Positions 42,280-50,401 of a stretch of DNA of 64,000 bases are shown here, one piece after another. The notes beneath the pieces are model-generated. The model was not told the origin of the DNA. It saw only the letters and a program-made list of their open reading frames with translations, and did no database searches. The position numbers were made by a program, and so were the translations under genes. Location: positions 372,001 to 436,000 of the forward strand of contig NZ_JBNJLK010000001.1 of assembly GCF_051195255.1 (NCBI RefSeq), written 5' to 3'. Each line of letters begins with the position of its first letter. Positions within the stretch are counted from its first letter, which is position 1. The stretch comes from Falsirhodobacter sp051195255. Lineage in GTDB: Bacteria; Pseudomonadota; Alphaproteobacteria; Rhodobacterales; Rhodobacteraceae.

Positions 42280-44927
42280 GCAGGGCTCTCCGGACGGGTC
42301 AGGGGCAAGGTCATCTCGATCCGCGCGCCGTGGCCGTCGGGATGGGTGGCGCGGGCGTGGATCGTTCCGCCATGAGCCTCCACGATCCCCCGGCAGATCG
42401 CAAGGCCTAGCCCAGCGCCAGTGCCGCGGCCATCGCCCTGCCCCGCGCGCCAGAACATGTCGAAGACCTGATCCTCCGCCCCCGGTGGCAGGCCGGGGCC
42501 GTCATCCTCCACCCACAGGGTCACGCGGGGGCCGGACAGGCGGGCGCCGATGCGGATCGGCACGCCCGGCCCCGCATATTTCGCCGCGTTGTCCAGAAGG
42601 TTGACCAGAACCTGTTCCATCAGCACCGGGTCCACCTGTGCGGGGGCCAGATCGGCAGGGATGAACACGTCGATGGGCCGGCCCTTCAAAGACCGACGCA
42701 GGCGGTGCCGCGCCATGCCCGCCAGTTCGCGCAGGTCCGTCGGCACGGCGTTCGGCTTCAGCGCCCCGTGCCCCAGCCGCGTCATGTCCAGAAGGTTCTG
42801 GATGTAGCGGTCCAGCCGTTCCCCTTCCTCGCGCACGATGGACAGAAGGGCCGCGCGCGTGTCTTCGGTCAGGGACGGTTCCTCCAGCCCCTCCGCCGCG
42901 CCGAGGATGGAAACGAGGGGCGTGCGCAGGTCGTGGCTGACCGAGGAGAGGAGGGCCGAGCGCAGCCGCTCCGCCTCGGAGGTGACGCGGGTCTGGGCAA
43001 GGTCGTCCGACAGGCGGATGCGTTCCAGCGCCAGCGCCACCTGGTCGGTCAGCGCGTCCAGCAGACGGCGATCCGACGCCTGCGCGCTGCGCCCGTCGTC
43101 GAAAGCGATGCCCAACGTGCCGATGCGACGTTCACCCGCCGACAGGGGCAGGAACAGCCAGTCCGCCGCAGGAAGGGTGCCCGATCCGTGGCCCGCCGGT
43201 TCGCCGTGATCGAAGCACCAGCGGGCGGCGGACAGTTCACGCGGGCCCAGCCGATCCTCGGGCGGGAAGGCCCCGACGATGGCCAGACGGTCGCCTTCGG
43301 GCACCAGCAGGATGGAACGGCAGCCCAGCACCGCCGCCACATGGCTGACGGCGGCCCACACCACCTCGTCGAAGGCGGCAGCGGCGGCGGCCTTTCGGGA
43401 AAAGTCGTAAAGCTTGCCCGTCCGGTCCGCGATGGCCCGCTGCGCGATCACCCGTTCGCGCAGCCGCGCCGCCAGGTTCCCCGTCAGGATGGAGGCGGCG
43501 AGGAACAGCACCAGCGTCAGCAGCTGCCCGCGGTTCCAGATGCGGAACGTGTAGTAGGGCGAGGTGAAGAGGAAGTTGTAGACCAGAAAGCTGAATCCCG
43601 CCGCCAGCACGGCCGGCCAGCGCCCCATGCGCGAGGCGACGGCGACCACGGTCGTCATGTACAGAAGCGGCAGGCTGACCACAGGGAACATGGGCTGGAT
43701 CAGGCGCGCCAGAACCGTCGTGCCCAGAACGGCCGCGCAGACGATGGCCACTCCCCGCAGGGACGGTGCCGTGGGGCGCTGGGGGCGGCGGCGCTGGCGG
43801 GTCGCTTCCTGATCCGTGACCAGCGTCAGTTCGAACTGCAGGGCGTGGCGCAGCAGGCCGCGCAGAAGGCGTTCGTGCGGGTTGGGCAGCAGCCGGCCCC
43901 AGGCGCGCGGGCTTGGGCGGGGCAGCACGATGCGGCGGACGTTGCGGCGCTGGGCAAAGGCCAGGATCTCGGCCGTGGCGTCGCCTTCGGCCTGCACGAC
44001 CGACACGTCGGCCCCCAGACGTTCGGCCAGACGCAGCGCGTCGGGGGCGGGATCGCCCGGCCCGTTCAGGCTGGTCAGCGCCACCGCCAGCCATTCGACC
44101 CGCGCCCGGTCGGCCGAACGCTTGGCGATCCGCACCGCGTCGCGCCCCACCGCCCCTTCGGGCAGCAGCACGAGGATGCGTTCCTGCGTGGGCCAAGGGC
44201 CGGCGATGGCATGGGCGGCCATGTGTTCCTGCAACTGCGCGTCGATGCGGTCCGCCGCCGTCCGCATGGCCAGTTCGCGCAGCGCCGTCAGGTTGCCCTT
44301 GGCAAAGAAGCTGGCGACCGCACGGGCCGCCTGATCCTGCACATAGACCTTGCCCGCGCGCAGCCGCTCCAGCAGCTCGTCCGGGGGCAGGTCGATCAGC
44401 TCGATCTCGTCCGCCTGTTCCAGAACGCGGTCGGGGACGGTTTCGCGCACGCGGACATTGGTGATGCGGGCCACCGTGTCGTTCAGCGTTTCCACATGCT
44501 GGACGTTCAGCGTGGTGTAGACGTCGATGCCGGCGGCCAGCACATCCTCCACATCCTGCCAGCGCTTGTCGTGGCGGCTGCCGGACAGGTTGGAATGCGC
44601 CAGTTCGTCGATCAGGGCCAGACCGGGGCGCGCCGCGATCAGCGCGTCCACGTCCAGTTCGTGCAGGATGCGGCCCGCGTGCAGGAAGGGACGTCGTGGC
44701 AGGACGGTCAGGCCGCGGACCATCGCCTCCGTCTCGGCCCGGCCATGGGTTTCAACGACGCCGATCAGGACGGCGTCGCCCCCTTCGGCACGGCGCGCCG
44801 CCGCCGCCAGCATGGCGAAGGTCTTGCCCACGCCCGGCGCCGCCCCAAGGAAGATCTTCAGCCGCCCGCGCCCGATCCGGCGGGCTTCGGCCAGAAGGGC
44901 TTCGGGATCGGGGCGGGTGTCGGGCAT
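42276..44927 (-). CDS. kdpD: Potassium-responsive sensor histidine kinase KdpD
   Basis: An 883-aa sensor with the full KdpD layout: the N-terminal KdpD domain with Walker A GAAPGVGKT (about 28-36) and ELAHSNLSGSRHDKRWQDV, a universal-stress-protein-like domain (about 250-365), four closely spaced membrane helices (about 400-490), a GAF domain, and HisKA with His665 (SVSHDLRTPL) plus HATPase (NLLDNAAKYA, DDGPGLP, GTGAGLGLAI). Length matches E. coli KdpD (894 aa). It starts nine bases after kdpC and is coupled to kdpE. Confidence 0.95.
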   Translation of the reverse strand: MPDTRPDPEALLAEARRIGRGRLKIFLGAAPGVGKTFAMLAAAARRAEGGDAVLIGVVETHGRAETEAMVRGLTVLPRRPFLHAGRILHELDVDALIAARPGLALIDELAHSNLSGSRHDKRWQDVEDVLAAGIDVYTTLNVQHVETLNDTVARITNVRVRETVPDRVLEQADEIELIDLPPDELLERLRAGKVYVQDQAARAVASFFAKGNLTALRELAMRTAADRIDAQLQEHMAAHAIAGPWPTQERILVLLPEGAVGRDAVRIAKRSADRARVEWLAVALTSLNGPGDPAPDALRLAERLGADVSVVQAEGDATAEILAFAQRRNVRRIVLPRPSPRAWGRLLPNPHERLLRGLLRHALQFELTLVTDQEATRQRRRPQRPTAPSLRGVAIVCAAVLGTTVLARLIQPMFPVVSLPLLYMTTVVAVASRMGRWPAVLAAGFSFLVYNFLFTSPYYTFRIWNRGQLLTLVLFLAASILTGNLAARLRERVIAQRAIADRTGKLYDFSRKAAAAAAFDEVVWAAVSHVAAVLGCRSILLVPEGDRLAIVGAFPPEDRLGPRELSAARWCFDHGEPAGHGSGTLPAADWLFLPLSAGERRIGTLGIAFDDGRSAQASDRRLLDALTDQVALALERIRLSDDLAQTRVTSEAERLRSALLSSVSHDLRTPLVSILGAAEGLEEPSLTEDTRAALLSIVREEGERLDRYIQNLLDMTRLGHGALKPNAVPTDLRELAGMARHRLRRSLKGRPIDVFIPADLAPAQVDPVLMEQVLVNLLDNAAKYAGPGVPIRIGARLSGPRVTLWVEDDGPGLPPGAEDQVFDMFWRAGQGDGRGTGAGLGLAICRGIVEAHGGTIHARATHPDGHGARIEMTLPLTRPESPA

Positions 44928-44936
44928 CGGTTTTCC

Positions 44937-45503
44937 TCAGGGCGCAGCAGGCGCCATGGGATGCGCCGCGTCAAGGGCCAGGTTCGCCGCCAGCACGTTC
45001 ACCCGATGCGTGCCGTAAAGCCCCCAGAGGGGAGGCTGTTCGTGTGCCGCCAGCACCGCCAGCACCTCGGCCAAGGGCACGCCCCGTGCTTCGGCGATGC
45101 GCCGCGCCTGCCCCCGTGCGTTGGCGAGAGAGATGTCGGGGTCCAGCCCCGAGGCGGAGGCCGTCAGCGCGTCCATGGGCGCGGGCGTGCCCTTCTCCGC
45201 CTCCCACACCGCGCGGTGGTCCGCCACGGCCTGCCGCAAGGTGTCGGACGTGGGGCCAAGGTTCGTGCCCGCCCCGGCCGCCGCATCATAGTCCACGGCC
45301 GAGGGTCGGGGATGCAGATACGCGGCCGCCGTGAACCCCTGCCCCACCAGGGTGGAACCAACCGGCTGCCCGTCGCGCAGGATCAGGCTGGCCGCGGCCT
45401 TTTCCGGCACCAGCGCGGTGGCAAGGCCGGTCATGGCCAGTGGATAGGCAAGGCCGGTCAGCAGGGTCATCAGGCCGATCAAGGTCAGCGCGGGACGGAT
45501 CAT
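44937..45503 (-). CDS. kdpC: K+-transporting ATPase subunit C
   Basis: A 188-aa single-pass membrane protein (helix about 5-27) with a periplasmic domain containing VGSTLVGQGF, YLHPRPSAVDYDA, GTNLGPTS and DPDISLANARGQARRIA, all KdpC landmarks. KdpC stabilises the complex and assists nucleotide use by KdpB. The ATG at 45503 is preferred because AAGGAG lies six bases ahead; two further ATG codons upstream would add four or six residues. It lies between kdpB and kdpD with short gaps. Confidence 0.94.
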   Translation of the reverse strand: MIRPALTLIGLMTLLTGLAYPLAMTGLATALVPEKAAASLILRDGQPVGSTLVGQGFTAAAYLHPRPSAVDYDAAAGAGTNLGPTSDTLRQAVADHRAVWEAEKGTPAPMDALTASASGLDPDISLANARGQARRIAEARGVPLAEVLAVLAAHEQPPLWGLYGTHRVNVLAANLALDAAHPMAPAAP

Positions 45504-45517
45504 CGTCATCTCCTTCA

Positions 45518-47503
45518 TCATGCAAGGCCCAGCGCGATCACGGCCATGTCGATGGCCTTGATGCCAAGGAACGGCGCGACCAGCCCGCCAAGGCCGTAGA
45601 TCGTCAGGTTGCGGCGCAGAAGCGCGGCCGCGCTGGAGGGGCGGTAGCGCACGCCACGCAGCGCCAGCGGGATCAGCGCCACAATCACCAGCGCGTTGAA
45701 GATCACCGCCGACAGGATCGCGCTGTCGGGGTTCAGGCGCATGATGTTCAGCGCCTGCAGCCCCGGGAACGCGCCCACGAATAGCGCGGGCAGGATCGCG
45801 AAGTATTTCGCCACGTCATTGGCGATGGAAAACGTGGTCAGCGCCCCGCGCGAGATGAGGAGCTGCTTGCCCACCATCACGATCTCGATCAGCTTCGTGG
45901 GGTCACTGTCCAGATCGATCAGGTTCGCGGCCTCCTTCGCAGCCGGAGTGCCGGAGTTCATGGCCACGCCCACATCGGCCTGCGCCAGCGCCGGCGCGTC
46001 GTTCGACCCGTCGCCGCACATGGCGACCAGCCGCCCGCCTGCCTGTTCGCGCCGGATGTAGTCCAGCTTCATCTCGGGCGTCGCCTCGGCCAGAACGTCG
46101 TCCACCCCGGCTTCCGCCGCGATGGAGGCGGCGGTGACCGGGTTGTCGCCCGTGATCATCACCGTGCGGATGCCCATGGCGCGCAGTTCGGCAAAGCGTT
46201 CGCGTACACCGGGCTTGATCACGTCCTTCAGATGGATCGCACCCAGGATGCGCGCACCCTCCGCCACCAGAAGCGGGGTGCCCCCCGACCGCGCGATGCC
46301 GTCGATGGCGTCGCGCAGGGCCGGATCGGCGGCGGTGCCCGTAAAGCGTTCCACCGCATCCACCGCGCCTTTGCGCAGCGTGCGGTCGGGCAGGTCCACG
46401 CCCGAAAGGCGGGTTTGGGCGGAAAACTCCACGGGCTCCCCCGCCTGCGGCGTGTGGGTGCCCATGCGGTCGGCCAGCGCCACGATGGACTTCCCTTCCG
46501 GCGTGTCGTCGGCCAAGGAGGCGAGCCAGGCGGCGCGCACCAGATCGGCCTCGGCCACGCCCTGCGCCGCCACGAAGGCGTCGGCCATGCGGTTGCCGAA
46601 GGTGATGGTGCCCGTCTTGTCCAGCAGCAGCGTGTCCACGTCGCCCGCGGCTTCGACCGCGCGGCCCGATTTCGCGATGACGTTGGCGCGCACCAGCCGG
46701 TCCATGCCCGCGATGCCGATGGCCGACAGAAGGCCGCCGATCGTCGTAGGGATCAGCGTCACGAACAGCGCGGCCAGGGTGATGACGGGGATCACGAAGC
46801 CCGAAAATCGCGCGAACGGCTCAAGCGTGACGACGACGATCAGGAAGATCAGCGTCAGGCCGGCCAGCAGGATGTTCAGCGCGATCTCGTTCGGGGTCTT
46901 CTGGCGTTCGGCGCCTTCCACCATCGCGATCATGCGGTCGAGGAAGCTTTTCCCCGGTTCCGCCACCACCCGCAGGATCAGGTGGTCCGACACGACGCGC
47001 GTGCCCCCGGTGACGGAAGACCGGTCGCCGCCGGATTCGCGGATCACCGGCGCGCTTTCGCCCGTGATCGCGGATTCATCGACCGAGGCGACGCCGCGCA
47101 CCACCTCGGCATCCGTGGGGATCAGGTCGCCCGCGTCCACGCGCACAAGCTGCCCCGCCTTCAGGGCCGAGGACGGAACCTCGCGTGGGGCGGAATCGTC
47201 CAGGCTGGCCAGAAGGCGCACGGTGGTTTCGGCCTTGGTGGCGCGCAGGCTGTCGGCGCGGGCCTTGCCGCGACCTTCGGCCAGCGCCTCGGCCAGGTTG
47301 GCGAAGAGCACGCAGATCCACAGCCACAGCGCGATCTGCAGGTTCACCCCCGCCCCCGCCGCCCCCGTCAGAAGATCGCGCAGCGCCAGCACCGTGGTCA
47401 TCGCCGCCACGATGGCGGTCACGAAGATCACGGGGTTGGCCTTCAGCGCGCGGGGGTGCAGCTTCAGCACGGCGGCCCTGGCCGCCATTTGCAGGTTGGA
47501 CAT
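45518..47503 (-). CDS. kdpB: K+-transporting P-type ATPase subunit B
   Basis: The 661-aa catalytic subunit of the Kdp pump. Landmarks are the TGES actuator motif (SAITGESAPV), phosphorylated Asp295 in DKTGTITFGNR, TPEGKSIV, and the hinge GDGSNDAPALAQADVG. Helices lie at about 30-75, 210-275 and in the C-terminal third. It hydrolyses ATP to drive potassium through KdpA. The MSNLQMA start at 47503 is spaced best from an AGGA element; an ATG two codons earlier is also possible. Confidence 0.95.
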   Translation of the reverse strand: MSNLQMAARAAVLKLHPRALKANPVIFVTAIVAAMTTVLALRDLLTGAAGAGVNLQIALWLWICVLFANLAEALAEGRGKARADSLRATKAETTVRLLASLDDSAPREVPSSALKAGQLVRVDAGDLIPTDAEVVRGVASVDESAITGESAPVIRESGGDRSSVTGGTRVVSDHLILRVVAEPGKSFLDRMIAMVEGAERQKTPNEIALNILLAGLTLIFLIVVVTLEPFARFSGFVIPVITLAALFVTLIPTTIGGLLSAIGIAGMDRLVRANVIAKSGRAVEAAGDVDTLLLDKTGTITFGNRMADAFVAAQGVAEADLVRAAWLASLADDTPEGKSIVALADRMGTHTPQAGEPVEFSAQTRLSGVDLPDRTLRKGAVDAVERFTGTAADPALRDAIDGIARSGGTPLLVAEGARILGAIHLKDVIKPGVRERFAELRAMGIRTVMITGDNPVTAASIAAEAGVDDVLAEATPEMKLDYIRREQAGGRLVAMCGDGSNDAPALAQADVGVAMNSGTPAAKEAANLIDLDSDPTKLIEIVMVGKQLLISRGALTTFSIANDVAKYFAILPALFVGAFPGLQALNIMRLNPDSAILSAVIFNALVIVALIPLALRGVRYRPSSAAALLRRNLTIYGLGGLVAPFLGIKAIDMAVIALGLA

Positions 47504-47517
47504 CGTCATCGTCCTTG

Positions 47518-49176
47518 TCAGAAGCTTTGCCCGGCCAGCAGCGCGGTGAATTCCGCGACCGGGCCAAGGGCAAGAACCGGGAAGAAGGTCAGCGCGCCGA
47601 AGATCACCACCGTGACGATCAGCAGCACCACGAACAGCGGGCCATGGGTCGGGAAGGTGCCGGCGCCGGACACGCTTTGCCGTTTCACCGACAGCGATCC
47701 CGCGATGGCCAGCATCGGCAGGATCACGGCGTAACGCCCCAGCAGCATCAGAAGGCCCAGCGCCGTCGTCTGCCATTGGCTTGCGGCCCCCCAGCCCGCG
47801 AAGGCCGACCCGTTGTTCCCCACGGCCGAGGCGTAGGCGTAAAGAATCTCTCCCAACCCGTGGGGGCCCGCGTCCTGCACCGACGCCGCGGCCTGCGGCA
47901 CCGTGGCCGAGATGGCGGCCCCCACAAGGATGCCCAGCGGGATCGACAGGAAGGCCAGCACGGCCAGCGTGACCTCCCGCGCCTCGATCTTGCGGCCAAG
48001 GTATTCGGGGGTGCGGCCCACCATCAGGCCGGCCAGGAACACGGCCAGCACGACATACAGAAGCATCCCGTAAAGGCCCGCGCCCACGCCGCCGAAGATC
48101 ACCTCGCCCAGCGCGATGTTCACGATCATCACCAGACCGGACAAGGGCATGAAGCTGTCATGCATCGCGTTGACGGAGCCGTTGGAGGCCGCCGTCGTCG
48201 CCTCGGCCCAAAGGGAGGACAGGGCGGCGCCAAAGCGCATCTCCTTCCCTTCAAGGTTGGGACCGGCGCCCAGAAGCGGGTTGCCCCCCAGTTCCGAGAC
48301 ATGGATCACGGCCAGCCCCGCCACGAACAGAAGGCCCATGGCCGCGAAGATCGCCCAGCCCTGCCGCCTGTCGCGGACCATGCGGCCGAACAGGAAGCAG
48401 AAGGCCACGGGGATCAGCAGGATTGCGAAGACCTGCGCCATGTTCGACAGGACGGTGGGATTTTCCAGCGGATGGGCAGAGTTCACGCCGAAGAAGCCGC
48501 CGCCGTTCGTGCCCAGCTGCTTGATCGCGATCTGGGCGGCGGCGGGGCCGCGGGCGATCGCCTGATCCGCCCCTTCCAGCGTCGTCACATGGGCGGTGCC
48601 CAGCAGCGTCTGCGGCACGCCTTGCAGGATCAGCACCCCCCCCAGCACCACCGACAGCGGGATCAGCACATACAGGACCGAACGGGTCATGTCCGCCCAG
48701 AAGTTGCCCAAGGGGCGGCCCGCAAAACCGCGGATCACGGCCACGCCCACCGCCATGCCGGTTGCGGCGGAGACAAAGTTCTGCACCGTCAGACCCGCCA
48801 TCTGCGACAGGTAGGACAGCTGCACCTCTCCGGAATAGGCCTGCCAGTTGGTGTTGGTGACAAAGCTGATGGCGGTGTTGAACGCCAGATGCGGGGCCAT
48901 GGCCCCGACCCCATCGGGGTTCAGCGGCAACATCGCCTGCGCGCGCAGGATGGCGTAAAGCAGCACGAAGCCGGCGGCGTTGAAGGCCAGCGCGGCCAGC
49001 GCATAGCTGCGCCCGTCCTGCGGAAGGTCCGTCCGGATGCCGGCCAGACGATAAAGACCTTTTTCCGCGGCATGAACAGGGGCTGCGTCATAGACGCGCG
49101 TCATGTGCGCGGCCAGCAGCCAGCCCGCCGCCGTCAGCAGCGCGGCGAACAGGGCAAAGGCCAGAAGATCGGTCAT
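47518..49176 (-). CDS. kdpA: K+-transporting ATPase subunit A
   Basis: The 552-aa potassium-binding membrane subunit, related to K+ channels, with about ten helices. Selectivity-filter-like repeats are visible: TNTNWQAY, GTNGGGFFGVNSAHP, SNGSVNAM and GNNGSAFAGW. Length is close to the E. coli protein (557 aa). It lies nine bases after kdpF and 14 bases before kdpB. Confidence 0.95.
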   Translation of the reverse strand: MTDLLAFALFAALLTAAGWLLAAHMTRVYDAAPVHAAEKGLYRLAGIRTDLPQDGRSYALAALAFNAAGFVLLYAILRAQAMLPLNPDGVGAMAPHLAFNTAISFVTNTNWQAYSGEVQLSYLSQMAGLTVQNFVSAATGMAVGVAVIRGFAGRPLGNFWADMTRSVLYVLIPLSVVLGGVLILQGVPQTLLGTAHVTTLEGADQAIARGPAAAQIAIKQLGTNGGGFFGVNSAHPLENPTVLSNMAQVFAILLIPVAFCFLFGRMVRDRRQGWAIFAAMGLLFVAGLAVIHVSELGGNPLLGAGPNLEGKEMRFGAALSSLWAEATTAASNGSVNAMHDSFMPLSGLVMIVNIALGEVIFGGVGAGLYGMLLYVVLAVFLAGLMVGRTPEYLGRKIEAREVTLAVLAFLSIPLGILVGAAISATVPQAAASVQDAGPHGLGEILYAYASAVGNNGSAFAGWGAASQWQTTALGLLMLLGRYAVILPMLAIAGSLSVKRQSVSGAGTFPTHGPLFVVLLIVTVVIFGALTFFPVLALGPVAEFTALLAGQSF

Positions 49177-49185
49177 GATGCCCCC

Positions 49186-49272
49186 TCAGCCACGGCCGGG
49201 GCGGGCAAGCGCCAGAACAAGGAACACGAAAAGGCCGGTCGCCACGCCCAGCCCGAGGATCAGGTCGAACAT
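49186..49272 (-). CDS. kdpF: K+-transporting ATPase subunit F
   Basis: A 28-aa single-helix peptide, MFDLILGLGVATGLFVFLVL then ALARPGRG, placed immediately before kdpA. KdpF is a lipid-like stabiliser of the KdpABC complex; length (E. coli 29 aa), hydrophobic helix and short basic tail match. Confidence 0.88.
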   Translation of the reverse strand: MFDLILGLGVATGLFVFLVLALARPGRG

Positions 49273-49277
49273 GCGCG

Positions 49278-49361
49278 TCACACCCTTCCGATCAGGTGCA
49301 CCGCACCGGCGAAGGCCGCGAACCCGCCAAGGCCAAGGGCAAGATAGATTAGATCCGACAT
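49278..49361 (-). CDS. Small single-helix membrane protein at the head of the kdp operon
   Basis: A 27-aa peptide beginning MSDLIYLALGLGGFAAFAGA and ending in a basic tail (HLIGRV), so one membrane helix with its positive end at the C-terminus. AGGAG lies six bases before the ATG. It is five bases upstream of kdpF and has the same general build as KdpF, though not the same sequence. Similar tiny ORFs precede kdpF in other proteobacteria, as I recall. It may be a second accessory peptide of the pump; this is inference. Confidence 0.65.
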   Translation of the reverse strand: MSDLIYLALGLGGFAAFAGAVHLIGRV

Positions 49362-49391
49362 CCACATCTCCTGTCTTTCGATAAGAGGGAG

Positions 49392-49419
49392 ATGGCGCCG
49401 GGGCGCGTAAGGGCGCCAT
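49392..49419 (-). repeat. Inverted repeat in the kdp leader
   Basis: Perfect eight-base arms ATGGCGCC (49392-49399) and GGCGCCAT (49412-49419) with a 12-base loop, about 30 bases upstream of the first kdp start codon. In the transcript it would form a strong hairpin in the 5' leader. No T tract follows on the minus strand. Possible roles are an mRNA structure or a protein site. Confidence 0.5.
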
Positions 49420-49437
49420 TCGGAATGCAGGGTCGGG

Positions 49438-49455
49438 CGTAAAGGGATCGTAAAG
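49438..49455 (-). promoter_or_regulatory. Candidate KdpE-binding direct repeats
   Basis: On the minus strand the heptamer CTTTACG occurs twice, at 49455-49449 and 49444-49438, exactly 11 bases apart, with a degenerate third copy (CCTTACG, 49412-49406) about three helical turns closer to the genes. OmpR-type regulators bind tandem repeats spaced by one turn, and the E. coli KdpE site contains TTTATA/TTTACA-like halves. The position 77-94 bases before the first kdp start fits an activator site. Confidence 0.55.
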
Positions 49456-49504
49456 ACGGAACATCTCGCGCGTTGGTCAGGCGCGCCCCTGAGGCCGGAC
49501 AGGC

Positions 49505-49720
49505 CTAGCGGAGCATGTCGCCCCACATCCCTTCGGCCGCGCTTTTCGCAGGCTTGGCCGGCGCGAGTTTCTTTGGCGGCTTCGGTTTCGCGCGATGCGT
49601 CGCGCCCGTGTCGGGGACGCCGTAGGACGCGTTGAAGATCGACCGCGGTTCACCCTGCAGCGGGCTCGTCACGGCGACTTTCTGCAATTTTGGAAGAGTG
49701 TCGGGTTTGCCGGATCCCAT
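49505..49720 (-). CDS. Hypothetical small basic protein (71 aa)
   Basis: I do not recognise this protein. It has a neutral N-terminal half (MGSGKPDTLPKLQKVAV...), a Lys/Pro/Ala-rich stretch around residues 45-60 (KPKPPKKLAPAKPAK) and a final EGMWGDMLR. No signal peptide or membrane segment. GGAGG seven bases before the ATG and codon choice like neighbouring genes support it as real. It lies upstream of the kdp operon on the same strand, 143 bases away, next to stress-type genes; its low-complexity basic tail could bind nucleic acid, but this is a guess. Confidence 0.6.
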   Translation of the reverse strand: MGSGKPDTLPKLQKVAVTSPLQGEPRSIFNASYGVPDTGATHRAKPKPPKKLAPAKPAKSAAEGMWGDMLR

Positions 49721-49856
49721 GAGGGGTCCTCCATAAGGCCGGACGGAAGATACCGGACGGCTTTGGAATATATGGGATGGAATTGCTGCGGGACAATCGG
49801 GCCAGGATCGTTTGGAAGAAGAGCGGATTTGTTGTTCATTTTCTCGAAAAACATGC

Positions 49857-49882
49857 GGAACCTGATTTCAGGAAAGTGCGTT
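49857..49882 (+). promoter_or_regulatory. EcfG-type promoter-like element (GGAAC-N17-CGTT)
   Basis: GGAAC at 49857-49861 and CGTT at 49879-49882 with a 17-base spacer match the published alphaproteobacterial general-stress sigma (EcfG) consensus GGAAC-N16/17-cGTT exactly. The next plus-strand gene starts 237 bases downstream, so the product could be a long leader or a small RNA. Confidence 0.4.
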
Positions 49883-50058
49883 AGGTCGCGGTGGCGGGTG
49901 TGGTGAAGCTTAACCAGTGTGCATCGAGCGTTTGTTTGTGCGAGTATGTGACCGCACCCGTCACCGGATTTTCCCTTACTTTATATGGGTTTAATGTGAT
50001 ACTCCCCCGAACGCCTGTGGTTTTGCCGCCACGGTTTCGTTGAAGCTGCGCCGCATCG

Positions 50059-50083
50059 GGAACGTCTTGACGCTTCATTCGTC
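50059..50083 (+). promoter_or_regulatory. EcfG-like promoter element before the DUF982 gene
   Basis: GGAAC at 50059-50063 and CGTC at 50080-50083, spacer 16: one mismatch to GGAAC-N16/17-CGTT. It lies 36 bases before the DUF982 start codon, a normal distance for a short leader. Confidence 0.4.
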
Positions 50084-50118
50084 TGTTCCGAAAACAACCT
50101 TAAAATGTGGGGCAGGAC

Positions 50119-50343
50119 ATGACGACAAACTGGACGCGACCTGTATGGGTGCTTCCCGACGGAATGCGGGTGGCCACGACCGAAGACGCCCTTTCCTTTC
50201 TTGAAGCCCAATGGCGAAGCTTGCCGCCCGCCGAACGCCGCATCGCCTATTCCGAAGCGTTCAAGGCCGCCAGCGGCCTTGGCTCTCATGAGGAGGCGCG
50301 GCGTTGCTTCGCCACGCTGTTCACCCCCGGACCCCATCACTGA
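50119..50343 (+). CDS. DUF982-domain protein
   Basis: A 74-aa protein with the DUF982 pattern: WTRPVWVLPDG, then EDALSFLEAQWRSLPPAERRIAY, an alanine-rich helix and SHEEARRCFATLF. DUF982 proteins are small, found in alphaproteobacteria in many copies, and have no known function. The ATG follows a GGCAGGA element; a GTG four codons upstream is also in frame. Convergent with the DUF2382 pair, from which it is separated by a hairpin. Confidence 0.72.
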   Translation: MTTNWTRPVWVLPDGMRVATTEDALSFLEAQWRSLPPAERRIAYSEAFKAASGLGSHEEARRCFATLFTPGPHH

Positions 50344-50357
50344 CCCGCGCAAAGCAG

Positions 50358-50380
50358 AAGGGCCGGAAGATCCGGCCCTT
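50358..50380. terminator. Hairpin between convergent DUF982 and DUF2382 genes
   Basis: Nine-base stem AAGGGCCGG/CCGGCCCTT (50358-50366 and 50372-50380) with an AAGAT loop, lying between two convergent stop codons. T tracts are short on both sides, so termination efficiency is uncertain, but placement suggests a shared bidirectional terminator. Confidence 0.6.
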
Positions 50381-50401
50381 CGTCACACTGTCTGGCAGTG
50401 A

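Larger units (their letters stand above)
49721..50118. other. Gene-poor 398-base stretch, relatively AT-rich
   Basis: I find no convincing gene here. It is clearly more AT-rich than its surroundings (for example TTTTCTCGAAAAACATG near 49850 and ACTTTATATGGGTTTAATG near 49980). It holds two sequences resembling general-stress promoters on the plus strand (listed separately) and only short overlapping open frames on either strand without ribosome-binding sites. The low GC could mark a promoter-rich regulatory region or old inserted DNA. Confidence 0.5.

Noticed and set aside
49669..49854. Minus-strand 61-codon frame overlapping the 71-aa gene
   Set aside because: Overlaps a better supported gene start with a GGAGG site and has no ribosome-binding site of its own.
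49881..50078. Minus-strand 65-codon frame in the gene-poor stretch (MKRQDVPDAAQLQRN...)
   Set aside because: No ribosome-binding site, no recognised family, overlaps other short frames, and the composition is not like the neighbouring genes. It could be a decayed fragment, but I cannot support it.
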